Of a DNA stretch of 64,000 nt, positions 52,853-62,122 are shown piece after piece. The notes under the pieces are model-generated. The model did no database searches. It worked only from the letters and a program-made list of their open reading frames with translations, and was not told the origin of the DNA. Each line of letters begins with the position of its first letter. Position 1 is the stretch's first letter. The stretch comes from Lamprobacter sp964516305 (GTDB lineage Bacteria > Pseudomonadota > Gammaproteobacteria > Chromatiales > Chromatiaceae). A program made the position numbers and the translations under genes. The DNA is taken from contig CAZEZH010000003.1 in the NCBI GenBank assembly GCA_964516305.1, positions 1 through 64,000 of the forward strand, in the 5' to 3' direction.

Positions 52853-54217
52853 TCAAGCGGCGCGGCGACCTTTAGTTCTGCTTCGAAAGACTTCGGCCAG
52901 ATCCTCTGGCCTGAGTGTTTGCATCCATTCAGCCGCTTCGTCATAGCGGCCGCTGGCGAAGCGCTGCTCGACCTCTGGTGCTAGCTTGAAGACCGCCACC
53001 GCCTTTTTCAGGCGGTCTGCCTCGGCTTCAACCTGGTCGGCCGCTTTTGCGTCTTGCTGGACCAGATCCGCATTCCGTTGGGTGACCTGGTCCATGTGCG
53101 CAATGGCCCGGTTGATCTGCTCAATGCCCTGACTCTGATTCAACGAGCCCGATGTGATCCCGTCCATCAGGCTGTTGACCTGCTTAACCGCGCAGACAAT
53201 CGCATCGATCGACCGTCCGGCCCGATCCGCCTGCTCAAGACCGGCCTTGACATCTGTCGCAGAGGCCTCGACCAGCGCTCGGATCCTCTGCGCGGCATCA
53301 GCGCTGCGCTTGGATAGCCCTCTGACCTCGCCGGCGATCACGCCGAACCCGTGGCCGTGCTCGCCCGCCTGAGCGGCTTCGACCGAGGCGAGCAGGGCGA
53401 CGCGATTGGCCTGAGAGGCAACGGCGTCGACCAGTTCGATGGCTTCGGTCATGCGTTGCCCGCCTTTGCTCACCTCTTTCATGGTGGCAACGAGCTCATC
53501 GACCGTCTGGCTGCTGCTGTTGGCGGTGCGCGCAGCGCTCTCGGTGACGTGGCGGGCTTGCCGCGCATTGTCGGCGTGCTGCTTCACTGTGCTCGAGAGT
53601 GCCGCAATCTGTGAGGCCGTCTTTTTCAGCTTGCTGACTTGCTGCTGGGTTCGCGCCGAGAAATCATTATTACCGCTGGCGATATGCTGGGCGCCACGAT
53701 GCACGGCCTCGCTGCTCAGGCGCACCAAGGCCACAGTTCGCGAGAGCCGCTGTTGCAGTGACCTGACCGCGGCACTGAGCTGGCCGAGCTCATTGCGGCC
53801 AAAGCGTTCAAGTGGCACCGAGAGATCGCCGTATGCCATGGCGTCGAAGCTGGCGACGACCCTCTGCAACGGCCGCAGCACGTTAGCGGTGACTCCCCAA
53901 ATGACAAGCACGCCGGCCAGCAGCGCAAGCGCCAATGCGCCGATGATGACCAGCCGAATATCATCCGCGAGCGCGTTGAAGGCTTGCAGCTGCTGCGTAC
54001 CGGTCTCGCCCGCCTGCGTTGCTAGCAAACTGATGGTGTTCGTAGCTTGATTGAGCACAACAAACCCTAGCGCGCCGAGAACTAAGATCAGCACCAGGAA
54101 GGTGCCAATCACCAGCGCCCAACTCGTTCGCATCGTCATGTCTTGCAAGCCAGTGCTCAGCGCGTGTGTCAGGGGTGCTCCGCGACCGTCTGCGGTCATG
54201 CTGGAGGTCCCCAGCAT
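52853..54217 (-). CDS. Chemoreceptor-like protein with divergent signalling tip
   Basis: 454 residues. Two membrane helices (about 32-55 and 88-112) enclose only about 35 periplasmic residues, so there is no ligand-binding domain. HAMP and a methyl-accepting coiled coil follow. The tip reads AVASQANRVALLASVEAAQAG instead of the usual GIAFQTNILALNA(S/A)VEAARAG. It loses the Phe, Ile, Asn and Arg that form receptor trimer and CheW/CheA contacts. The start may be at 54199 or near MTMRTSWALV. It is the last gene after cheA-cheW. Confidence 0.88.
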   Translation of the reverse strand: MLGTSSMTADGRGAPLTHALSTGLQDMTMRTSWALVIGTFLVLILVLGALGFVVLNQATNTISLLATQAGETGTQQLQAFNALADDIRLVIIGALALALLAGVLVIWGVTANVLRPLQRVVASFDAMAYGDLSVPLERFGRNELGQLSAAVRSLQQRLSRTVALVRLSSEAVHRGAQHIASGNNDFSARTQQQVSKLKKTASQIAALSSTVKQHADNARQARHVTESAARTANSSSQTVDELVATMKEVSKGGQRMTEAIELVDAVASQANRVALLASVEAAQAGEHGHGFGVIAGEVRGLSKRSADAAQRIRALVEASATDVKAGLEQADRAGRSIDAIVCAVKQVNSLMDGITSGSLNQSQGIEQINRAIAHMDQVTQRNADLVQQDAKAADQVEAEADRLKKAVAVFKLAPEVEQRFASGRYDEAAEWMQTLRPEDLAEVFRSRTKGRRAA

Positions 54218-54221
54218 TGCC

Positions 54222-54722
54222 TCACTCGGCGATCTGTTCGACCTGTTCGACCAAGGCCATCTCCTTGCTCGTCAAGAGTCGGTCGATATCCACAAGCACC
54301 AGCATGCGATTCTCCAAGCTGCCAAGGCCCTTGAGGAAGTCCGACGACATGCTCATCCCCAGCTCAGGGGCCGGCTTGATCTGATCCGGCGTGAGTGTCA
54401 TGACGTCTGAGACGCCATCGACGACGATGCCGACGATCCGGTCGAAGACATTGACCACGATCACCACGGTCTGGCCCCCGTATTCCACCTTGTCTAGGTT
54501 GAACTTGATCCGCAGGTCGACGATCGGGACGATGACCCCGCGCAGATTGGTGACCCCCTTGATGAAGTCCGGGGCATTGGCGATGCGAGTGACATTCTCG
54601 TAACCGAGGATCTCCTGCACCTTAAGAATATCGATCGCATACTCTTCATCCCCGAGCGAGAACACCAGAAATTGCTGATTCTCGCCTTCGGCTAGGGCGG
54701 CATCGGTGCTTTGACGACTCAT
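54222..54722 (-). CDS. cheW: Chemotaxis coupling protein CheW
   Basis: A 166-residue CheW with FLVFSLGDEEYAIDILKVQEIL, NLRGVIVPIVDLR and VVDGVSDVMTL. It links receptors to CheA. The start overlaps the cheA stop by four bases. The acidic tail of about 10 residues is slightly longer than usual. Confidence 0.96.
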   Translation of the reverse strand: MSRQSTDAALAEGENQQFLVFSLGDEEYAIDILKVQEILGYENVTRIANAPDFIKGVTNLRGVIVPIVDLRIKFNLDKVEYGGQTVVIVVNVFDRIVGIVVDGVSDVMTLTPDQIKPAPELGMSMSSDFLKGLGSLENRMLVLVDIDRLLTSKEMALVEQVEQIAE

Positions 54723-56833
54723 GAGAGGGCAACCTCCGTTGATGTAGGCAGGGGTGTAGCGGCGGGCTTGGCAGTGCGTGGCTGACGGGCCTCCTTTTTA
54801 CCCTGACTGAGACCATGCAGTCCGGGTATGTCGAGGATCAGCGCCACGCTGCCATCGCCGAGGATGGTTGCTGCTGATACTCCGGGCACCTTGCGATAGT
54901 TTGTTTCTAAATTCTTCACCACCACCTGCTGCTGGCCAATGAGTTCGTCGACCAGCAGGGCATAGCGTCGTCCCTCGCCTTGGACGATGACAGCAATCGA
55001 GTGCATTGGGTCGGTTTGAGCGCCAGCGACGTCCAGTGCGTCATGCACCGCAATCACCGGCAGGTATTCGTCGCGCATGCGCAGAACCAAATCCTCACCG
55101 GCCATCTCGTAGAGGTCAGACTTGGTCGGCTGCAACGACTGCAGGACCGTCGACAGCGGCAGGATGAAGACCTCTCCGCCAACCTTGATCGACATCCCGT
55201 CCAGGATCGCCAAGGTTAGCGGCAGCACAATGCGAATGGTCGTGCCTTGGCCGGCGGTCGACATGATTTGCACATTCCCGCCCAGTCCTTGGATGTTGCG
55301 TTTGACAACGTCCATCCCGACCCCGCGCCCAGACACGTCGGTCACCTCCTTGGCGGTCGAGAAGCCGGCGGCGAAGATCAACTGCCAGACCTCATCATCG
55401 GACATGGTATCGGCGACGCTGAGGCCATTCTCGCGGGCCTTGGCGAGCAGTTTTTCGCGATTCAGTCCCGCGCCGTCGTCGCTGACCTCGATGATGATGT
55501 TGCCTCCCTGATGTCTGGCAGAGAGGGTGAGCTTGCCCACGCGCGGTTTGCCCACGGCCTCGCGTTCATCGGGGGTCTCGATGCCATGGTCCAGGCTGTT
55601 CCGCACCAGATGCGTCAGCGGGTCGATGATGCGCTCAGTGAGGCTCTTGTCGAGTTCGGTCGACTCACCCTCGGTGGACAGCTCGATCTCCTTGCCAAGC
55701 TTGCTCGAAGTCTCGCGCACCACGCGCGGAAACCGACTGAAGACGAAGTCCATCGGGATCATCCGGATCGACATGACCGCTTCCTGCAGATCGCGCGCAT
55801 TGCGTTGTAGCAGACTCATGCCGTTGACGAGCGAGCCGTTGGAGACGCCATCAAGCTGACTCACGGTCTGATCGAGCATCGATTGGGTGATGATGAGCTC
55901 GCCAACCAGATTGATAATCTGGTCGACCTTCTCCACCGAGACTCGGATCGAGGAACTCTCGGCTCCGCCTTTGGCCTTGGGTGTCGGCTTGCCCGCAGGC
56001 TTTGGCGCGGCCACTGACTGCGCCGGTTGCGGCGCTGCTGGTGCGCTCGGCGGCGATGCCTCCGACTCGGCGCTGGGCTCAGGGGCGACCTCGGTTGGCT
56101 CGGATACCGCCGGTTCTGCTGTAGCGTCCGAGGCGGCACGCGTTTCGATCTGCTCTGGTTCGATGATGAAGCACATCACCGATTCGATGTCGGCCGCGCT
56201 CGTCGTCGTTTGCAGTTTGACCTCGTATCGGGTTGAATCGCCGGACTGCGCAAGGATCTTGCCGAATTGCTCGAGTTCCTCGACCAAGAGTGCGCGATTC
56301 TCTTCACTCACCCCCAGCAGCGCAACGATCAAAGACTCTGCTCCCTCCTCGGCGGCGTTGGCCTCAGCTGCGTCCGGCGGCGGCTTATCAGAAGGTTGCG
56401 CGGCGGGCTCAGCGGCGGTGTTGGCGTCGCTATCGGCGCGGTCCTTGATCTCGTCCAGGGCAAGCTGTTGGAGGGTCTTGCAGATGCGCTCGAACGCTTC
56501 TTGGTCGGGTTCTTCGCCGTTGCGATAGGCCGTGAGCTGATCGTTCAGCATATCCTTGGTTTCCAGAAAGATGTCGACAATGTCCGGGCGCAGGTCGAGT
56601 TCACCGTGCCGGGCATGATCGAGCAGGTTCTCGAACAGGTGCGTGGTCTTTTGCAGGGCCTCAAACCCGAAGGTCCCGGCGCCGCCCTTGATCGAATGGG
56701 CGGTGCGGAAGATGGCGTTGAGCTGCTCGGGGTCAGGTTTCTCGAGGTCAAGCTCGAGAAGATAGCGCTCCATATCTGCGAGCAGCTCTTCGGCTTCCTC
56801 GAAAAAGGTATCGTAGAAATCGGTGATATCCAT
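54719..56833 (-). CDS. cheA: Chemotaxis histidine kinase CheA
   Basis: 704 residues. The P1 HPt domain has the phosphorylated H46 (FRTAHSIKGGAGTFGF). A Pro/Ala/Glu-rich linker flanks a P2-like domain (about 155-235). P3 dimerisation, the P4 ATPase (LVRNSLDHGIE, SDDGAGLN, GRGVGMDVVK) and the P5 CheW-like domain complete it. All kinase motifs are intact. cheY, cheZ, cheR and cheB are not in the window. Confidence 0.97.
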   Translation of the reverse strand: MDITDFYDTFFEEAEELLADMERYLLELDLEKPDPEQLNAIFRTAHSIKGGAGTFGFEALQKTTHLFENLLDHARHGELDLRPDIVDIFLETKDMLNDQLTAYRNGEEPDQEAFERICKTLQQLALDEIKDRADSDANTAAEPAAQPSDKPPPDAAEANAAEEGAESLIVALLGVSEENRALLVEELEQFGKILAQSGDSTRYEVKLQTTTSAADIESVMCFIIEPEQIETRAASDATAEPAVSEPTEVAPEPSAESEASPPSAPAAPQPAQSVAAPKPAGKPTPKAKGGAESSSIRVSVEKVDQIINLVGELIITQSMLDQTVSQLDGVSNGSLVNGMSLLQRNARDLQEAVMSIRMIPMDFVFSRFPRVVRETSSKLGKEIELSTEGESTELDKSLTERIIDPLTHLVRNSLDHGIETPDEREAVGKPRVGKLTLSARHQGGNIIIEVSDDGAGLNREKLLAKARENGLSVADTMSDDEVWQLIFAAGFSTAKEVTDVSGRGVGMDVVKRNIQGLGGNVQIMSTAGQGTTIRIVLPLTLAILDGMSIKVGGEVFILPLSTVLQSLQPTKSDLYEMAGEDLVLRMRDEYLPVIAVHDALDVAGAQTDPMHSIAVIVQGEGRRYALLVDELIGQQQVVVKNLETNYRKVPGVSAATILGDGSVALILDIPGLHGLSQGKKEARQPRTAKPAATPLPTSTEVALS

Positions 56834-56936
56834 CCGCGTTTCCTGCTTCTGAACGATCGACTGGCGTCAGTTCTGGCTCCCAGATATGGCCGGTACGTCT
56901 TGAGCCACACTCCTAAGCGGCATGGGCCTAGCCGGC

Positions 56937-57482
56937 TTAGCTGGCCCTAAGTGCTGACAGGGCCGCCGCGCGACGCATCGTCTTACCAGCCCGGGAGGGT
57001 GGGTGGCAGATGCCGCAGAGGTAATCTTGATCGGGTGCATAGGCATGAACAACAAATTCACCGCCGCAACGGGTACAACCTTTCAACTGTAGCAGATCAT
57101 TCTCGAAGAATCGCATCAGCGTCCAGGCACGGGTGAGGCCGAGCACCGTCTCGTGGCCGCTGATCTGCACCTGCTCCTGATACAAACGGAAGGCGCGAAC
57201 GAAGGCGTCGATGCGGTCACAGCCGCAGTCCTCTCGCAAACGTTGGTGGATGTTGATGAAGAGTGAGGCGTGTATGTTGGGTAGCCAGGTGATGAACCAG
57301 TCGGTCGAAAACGGCAGCATGCCCTTCGGGGGCGACTTGCCGCGCAGTTCCTTGTACAGTTTCGTCAGGCATGTGCGGCTGAGATCAGTTTCGGTTTCAA
57401 GGACCTGCAACCGGGCACCGAGCCCGATCAGCTCAATCGCGAGCTGCACCTGGTGCATTTCGGTAACTGGGCTCTTTGGCAT
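56937..57482 (-). CDS. flhC: Flagellar transcriptional activator FlhC
   Basis: A 181-residue FlhC. It has helix-rich LAIELIGLGARLQVLETETDLSR, the DNA-binding LYKELRGKSPPKGMLP, and the zinc ligands CTRCGG...CGIC near the C-terminus. FlhD4C2 activates class 2 flagellar operons together with sigma-70. It follows flhD by three bases and precedes cheA. Confidence 0.95.
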   Translation of the reverse strand: MPKSPVTEMHQVQLAIELIGLGARLQVLETETDLSRTCLTKLYKELRGKSPPKGMLPFSTDWFITWLPNIHASLFINIHQRLREDCGCDRIDAFVRAFRLYQEQVQISGHETVLGLTRAWTLMRFFENDLLQLKGCTRCGGEFVVHAYAPDQDYLCGICHPPSRAGKTMRRAAALSALRAS

Positions 57483-57485
57483 GGC

Positions 57486-57815
57486 TCAATCCTCTGTCTC
57501 GTCGGGCTCGCTGCGCCGGCGAGAGGCCATTAGCAGCGACGAGTGAAAGCCGGTGAGGTCGTGCTCGCGTTGCTGCTGCGTCACGCAGCGCAACTGCTCG
57601 GCGTCATCATAGCCAAAGCGGCAAAGCAACTGATTGGTTCTTGATAGCTTGGCGAGCTGACGCGCACTCAGTGATAACAGAAGCTCGGCCACGCCGTCAT
57701 TGATTTTGAGGCGGAACATTGCACTTGCTCGATCACGCTGAAGCATGCGCTGGGCGAGTAAGAGGTAGGCCAGGTTGAGATCCTGGATCTCATTGATGAG
57801 GCTTTCCTCGCTCAT
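57486..57815 (-). CDS. flhD: Flagellar transcriptional regulator FlhD
   Basis: A 109-residue FlhD with the family core INEIQDLNLAYLLLAQRMLQRDRASAMFRL and LSARQLAKLSRTNQLLCRF. Cys65, which forms the intersubunit disulfide in E. coli FlhD, corresponds to the LLCRF cysteine. It starts three bases after the stop of the upstream chemoreceptor, so flhDC may be read from that receptor's promoter. Confidence 0.95.
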   Translation of the reverse strand: MSEESLINEIQDLNLAYLLLAQRMLQRDRASAMFRLKINDGVAELLLSLSARQLAKLSRTNQLLCRFGYDDAEQLRCVTQQQREHDLTGFHSSLLMASRRRSEPDETED

Positions 57816-57818
57816 CGA

Positions 57819-59732
57819 TCAGTGCGCTGAGCTGTGCATGAAATCCGCCTTCGATGCCGCCTGTGCACCTGGGAGTGCAGCCTGCTCGGTCTTCTCGGAT
57901 GCGCCCAGCTCGAAGGCGTCGATGAGTGCGTTAAGATGCTCGGCGAGCGTTCGCATCTGGGCGGCTGAGGAAGAGGTTTGATTGACCATAGCGGCATTCT
58001 GCTGGGTGACGGTGTCCAGCTCCGTCACTGCGGTATTGACCTCTGCGACGGCGGTGCTCTGCTCCCTGGCGCTCGCACTGATCTCCTCGAGCACCTCATG
58101 CACGTTGTTGATGCTGTTCATGATCGTGCCCATGCTTTCGCTCGTCTGTTCGACATTCTCCCTGCCGCGGCGAGAGGTCTTGACCGACTCCTCAGTGACG
58201 TCGCGGATTTCGCTTGCTGCCTGTTGCGAGCGCTCGGCGAGCGTGCGCACTTCGTGTGCGACAACCGCGAATCCGCGGCCGTGCTCGCCGGCCCGAGCGG
58301 CCTCGACCGATGCGTTCAACGCCAAGATGTTCGTCTGGAAGGCAATGCCGTCGATCAGGGTCACGATGTCCGTGATTCGAGAGGATGCGTGGTCGATGTC
58401 ATGCATGGTGGTTTGTAGCTGCTGCATACCCGATGAGCCTTGCTCGACGGCTGCGCTGGCCGACGCCGACAGCGAGCTTGCCTGGTTGGCGGACTCAGCA
58501 CCATGTGCCACCGTTGATGCGATCTCCTCCATCGCCGCCGAGGTCTGTTGAAGATTGGCGGCAGCCTGGTCGCTACGGCTGGCAAGCTCCTGACTACTCT
58601 GCGCGATGGAGCCCGCGGTTTCGTAGACCCCGCGGGCGCTATTGCGCACGTCTTGAAGTGTCAGCTGCATCCGCGAGACGAAGGCATTGAACTGGCGCGC
58701 GAGTTCGCTGAGTTCGTCGCGGCCACTGGCATCGAGGCGTCGGGTCAAATCCCCCTCGCCCTCGGCGATATCCCCCATGGCCGCGGCGGTGCGCTTGATC
58801 GGGCGGCTGATGGTCCGTGCAATCAGGAACGCGAGCAGCATCCCAATTCCCAAGGTGACAGCGCTGATAAACAGGGCCGCGTTGCGCGCGTTGGTCGCGC
58901 GGGCAACATAGGATGATCGATCCAGGGCGACCTCGAGTACCCCGACAGGCTTGCCTGAGAAGTCCCGTATCACTGCGCCCATCACCGCGAGTGGGGTCCC
59001 GCCGCGGCGGATGTCCTCGATCGGCTGCTCGCCGTTCATGGCTGCCGCAAGCGCCTGCTCGCTCAATAGGGGCTGGTCGCCAAGGGTCGAGGCAAAGGTG
59101 TTGTAGCCCGCTGCCTCGCGCAGCCGCAGGGCCGCGCCGGCGCCGTATTGCTCTTCAAAGCGTTCAAAGAAATCTTGCCCGAAGCTCATGCCAAATTCCA
59201 ACGAGCCGACATGCTGCCCCTGCCATTCGACGGGCGTGAGGCTGCGGATTCCGAGCCCGAACACGCCGCGCTCGAGTCCGGAGATGGGTTGCTGCTTGCG
59301 GTTGGTCTCAATCACTGTCTGGCGGATCGCGCTGAGATCATCGCCGAACTTTTCCGGGCGATGAACGCGGAGAAACGAGGTTGCAGGGGGCCAGTGGAAC
59401 TGAAACTGGGCAATGCCATACTGCTCACGCAGTGTCTGGAAGCCCGGCACGAACAGCTCGGCGAGGCGCTCACGCTGACGCTCTGCGAAGGCTTGCTGGA
59501 CCTCCGGGATCTCGGCGATCAAAGCGCTCATTGCGCTACCGCGGCGGCCTTCTGCCTCGAGGGCCGAAACCAGGTTGCCATGCAAGGTTCGCAGCTCTCG
59601 TTGCTCGGCTTCCTGAATCACGCCGTCAAGCCGGTCCAGCAGAAAGGGCACAATGATGGCAACCGCCAGCAGGAGCATGGCGACGAAGCCAGCGATGATC
59701 CGGACCCCGATTGGAAAATTGTCAAGACGCAT
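57819..59732 (-). CDS. Methyl-accepting chemotaxis protein with dCache_3-type sensor
   Basis: 637 residues. TM1 (about 10-30) is followed by a large periplasmic sensor (about 31-285) with FQFHWPPATSFLRVHRPEKF and GLERGVFGLGIRSLTPV, typical of the double Cache 3 domain. TM2, HAMP and a signalling domain with a canonical tip (GIAFQTNILALNASVEAARAG) follow. It does not carry a WxxF tether. The ligand is unknown. It leads the mcp-flhD-flhC-cheA-cheW-mcp series. Confidence 0.95.
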   Translation of the reverse strand: MRLDNFPIGVRIIAGFVAMLLLAVAIIVPFLLDRLDGVIQEAEQRELRTLHGNLVSALEAEGRRGSAMSALIAEIPEVQQAFAERQRERLAELFVPGFQTLREQYGIAQFQFHWPPATSFLRVHRPEKFGDDLSAIRQTVIETNRKQQPISGLERGVFGLGIRSLTPVEWQGQHVGSLEFGMSFGQDFFERFEEQYGAGAALRLREAAGYNTFASTLGDQPLLSEQALAAAMNGEQPIEDIRRGGTPLAVMGAVIRDFSGKPVGVLEVALDRSSYVARATNARNAALFISAVTLGIGMLLAFLIARTISRPIKRTAAAMGDIAEGEGDLTRRLDASGRDELSELARQFNAFVSRMQLTLQDVRNSARGVYETAGSIAQSSQELASRSDQAAANLQQTSAAMEEIASTVAHGAESANQASSLSASASAAVEQGSSGMQQLQTTMHDIDHASSRITDIVTLIDGIAFQTNILALNASVEAARAGEHGRGFAVVAHEVRTLAERSQQAASEIRDVTEESVKTSRRGRENVEQTSESMGTIMNSINNVHEVLEEISASAREQSTAVAEVNTAVTELDTVTQQNAAMVNQTSSSAAQMRTLAEHLNALIDAFELGASEKTEQAALPGAQAASKADFMHSSAH

Positions 59733-59823
59733 GGGGGATGCTCACTCTATAAAACGGTTTGATGGCTTTCGATCTCGCAGGCCATCTTAAACGTAAGCGA
59801 AACTTGTGCCACTTCCGTGTCGA

Positions 59824-60507
59824 TCACGGGCTTTGCTTCAATAACAACTCAACGCGACGATTGGCGGCACGCCCTGCTGCTGTGTCATTGTTTTCGATCG
59901 GCTGGGTATCAGCGTAGCCGATTGCGCGGAGCCGGGCTTTCGTGATACCGGATTCAATCAGATGCCGCAAGACTGCAATGGCGCGTGAGGTTGACAGCTC
60001 CCAGTTGGAAGGGAAGCGTGCGTTTGATATCGGGATATTGTCGGTGTGGCCCTCAACAGAGACCTGCCCCTCGAATGACTCCAACGTTGGCACGAGAGAC
60101 TCAATGACCTCTTTGCCGGTTGCAGTGAGTTGCGCCTCGCCGCTGGCAAACAAGAGATTATTGTCGATGCGCAAGGTGATGCCTTCTTGGCCCTCGGCCA
60201 TACTCACCCCTTCAACACCTGCAAGGCCACTAAAGCTCTGCTGGCCGGTCCTCTGTGCGGCCCGATCCCGGGGCAGCAAGCCAGCATTCTGCGGCTGCAA
60301 CCCCTGGTTCCCTGGTAGCCGACCTGCGCTGGCTGCGGCTTCTTGATCCGATTGCGGACCTCCATCGTTGCGTTGTCGGGCGTTTTCGGAGCTGCCCGTC
60401 CCCAGCATTGATACCAGTAAGACGAACAGGGTGATGAGCAAGGTCAAGACGTCGAGATAACTCATCAGCCAGGCATCGCTATCGCCGCCAGTCTTGATGT
60501 CTGGCAT
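59824..60507 (-). CDS. motB: Flagellar motor stator protein MotB
   Basis: The ATG at 60507 (MPDIKTGGDSD) has gagagg well placed and gives 227 residues; the ATG at 60531 is an alternative. One membrane helix begins with the ion-binding aspartate in SYLDVLTLL. A polar Gln/Gly linker and an OmpA-type peptidoglycan-binding domain follow, with GHTDNIPIS and NWELSTSRAIAVLRHL. It anchors the stator. Whether H+ or Na+ drives it is not decided by the sequence. Confidence 0.94.
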   Translation of the reverse strand: MPDIKTGGDSDAWLMSYLDVLTLLITLFVLLVSMLGTGSSENARQRNDGGPQSDQEAAASAGRLPGNQGLQPQNAGLLPRDRAAQRTGQQSFSGLAGVEGVSMAEGQEGITLRIDNNLLFASGEAQLTATGKEVIESLVPTLESFEGQVSVEGHTDNIPISNARFPSNWELSTSRAIAVLRHLIESGITKARLRAIGYADTQPIENNDTAAGRAANRRVELLLKQSP

Positions 60508-60535
60508 CGATTGCCTCTCGCCACGATTCATGATT

Positions 60536-61345
60536 CTAGGCTCCGTTCTCGGCAGCGCCGACGCCAGGTTTGCTCGGATCGCGGATCTCGTCGTGATAGG
60601 TGGCAGCAAAAGAGTGCAGGGTATCCTCGATGAATGAGGGCAGACGACGCTTGGTAATCAGCGAGATCCCCTCCAGCACCATATTCATCGCGATGAGCCG
60701 TTCCTCGGTTCGCCGCTCGAGCTTTACGGCAAAGGGCTTGAACACCAAATTGGCGAGCAGGATGCCGTAAAAGGTCGTGAGCATGGCGACGGCCATGGCC
60801 GGCCCGATCACCTGCAGGTCACCAGCCTCCATGACCTCGAGCATGTTCACGAGCCCAACCAGGGTGCCGATCATGCCGAAGGCCGGCGCATAGGTGGCCA
60901 TGGTATGAAAGATTTGGGCCTCGGCATGCTCCCGTGCCTTGAGCCGCGCGATGCGCCAGCTGAGCAGGTCAAAGATCTCCTGCTCCTTGGTATTGGCAAT
61001 CACCAGCTGGATGCCACTGCGGAGAAAGGGGTTGCGCGTTTGCTCGAGTGCCGCTTCTACGGCGCGGACATCGCCCTTGAACCAGAGCCGCGACATGTCA
61101 ACCAGCTCTTTGATGTCGTCGCGCGTGTAGGTGTTCTCACGACGAAAAACGACGCCGACCAGGCCAACAACCCGCACCACCTCGCGCAGCGGGTAGCTGA
61201 TAAAGGTTGCCGCCATGGTGCCCGTCAGCACGATGGCGAGGCCGGGAAGATTAAGAAAACTGTCCGGAGATTCGGCCGTAAAAAATAGGACGGTGCCAAG
61301 CAACAGGATGCTGGCGAAGATACCAATAACTGTGGAGGGATTCAT
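60536..61345 (-). CDS. motA: Flagellar motor stator protein MotA
   Basis: 269 residues with four membrane helices (first about 5-22, second 33-50, third near ATYAPAFGMIGTLVGLVNML, fourth near GPAMAVAMLTTFYGILLANLVF). The cytoplasmic loop carries the charged LSWRIARLKAREHAEAQ. The PAFGMIGTL motif is characteristic. It forms the stator channel with MotB, encoded directly downstream. It follows fliA by 33 bases. Confidence 0.95.
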   Translation of the reverse strand: MNPSTVIGIFASILLLGTVLFFTAESPDSFLNLPGLAIVLTGTMAATFISYPLREVVRVVGLVGVVFRRENTYTRDDIKELVDMSRLWFKGDVRAVEAALEQTRNPFLRSGIQLVIANTKEQEIFDLLSWRIARLKAREHAEAQIFHTMATYAPAFGMIGTLVGLVNMLEVMEAGDLQVIGPAMAVAMLTTFYGILLANLVFKPFAVKLERRTEERLIAMNMVLEGISLITKRRLPSFIEDTLHSFAATYHDEIRDPSKPGVGAAENGA

Positions 61346-61378
61346 GGAGGCTAAATGATGAAAAAGAACGACAGGTTG

Positions 61379-62092
61379 TTACTGATTGACTGCGGTTTCA
61401 TGGAGCCGCGCCCTGAGCCGGCTGAGTGCTTGGCTGTGGAGTTGACAGACGCGCGACTCGCTGACACCAAGGACGGCACCGATCTCCTTCAGATTGAGTT
61501 CCTCCTGGTAATAGAGCGCCATCATCAGCTTCTCGCGTTCGGGTAGGGCGTCGATACTCGCGATCAGCCTTTCACGCTGTTCATCATCCAGAAGGCTGGT
61601 TAGCGATGGGTCGGCAGGTCGGCTCGCGGCCCCCGGCTCGAGCCCTTCCTGGAGCAGTTCCTCGAAGGGTAGGAACTGGCCGTTGTTGGTATCGCTCAGT
61701 AAGTGTCGGTAGTCAGCGAGGTCCATCTCAAGTGCTTCGGCGATCTCGTGCTCCTCGGGCGCACGACCAAACTGTTGCTCCAGCCGGTGCACGGCTTCAT
61801 CCATCGCGCGGGCATTGCGGCGGACGCTGCGCGGCAGCCAATCGCGACTTCGCAATTCATCGAGCATCGCGCCGCGGATGCGCTGGTTGGCAAACGTGGC
61901 AAAGCTTGCGCCCTGGCTCGCGTCGAAACGTCCCAAGGCCTCCAGCAGCCCAAGCGTCCCGGCCTGGATCAGATCATCGAGCTCGATACTTGACGGTAGC
62001 TTCACCTGCAGCGCAAGCGCTTGTCGGCGGACCTGCGGCAGATACTGCGTCACCAGCTCGTGTTGTTCGATCTTGCCTTTCGCAGTATACAT
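61379..62092 (-). CDS. fliA: RNA polymerase sigma factor for flagellar operon (sigma-28)
   Basis: 237 residues with regions 2 (DLIQAGTLGLLEALGRFD, FATFANQRIRGAMLDELR), 3 and 4 (LPEREKLMMALYYQEELNLKEIGAVLGVSESRV). FliA directs late flagellar and chemotaxis genes, and a matching promoter precedes fliD. It lies between flhE and motA. Confidence 0.97.
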   Translation of the reverse strand: MYTAKGKIEQHELVTQYLPQVRRQALALQVKLPSSIELDDLIQAGTLGLLEALGRFDASQGASFATFANQRIRGAMLDELRSRDWLPRSVRRNARAMDEAVHRLEQQFGRAPEEHEIAEALEMDLADYRHLLSDTNNGQFLPFEELLQEGLEPGAASRPADPSLTSLLDDEQRERLIASIDALPEREKLMMALYYQEELNLKEIGAVLGVSESRVCQLHSQALSRLRARLHETAVNQ

Positions 62093-62122
62093 CCGGTTCG
62101 TCTTGCCCTCGTCGGCACTCTG

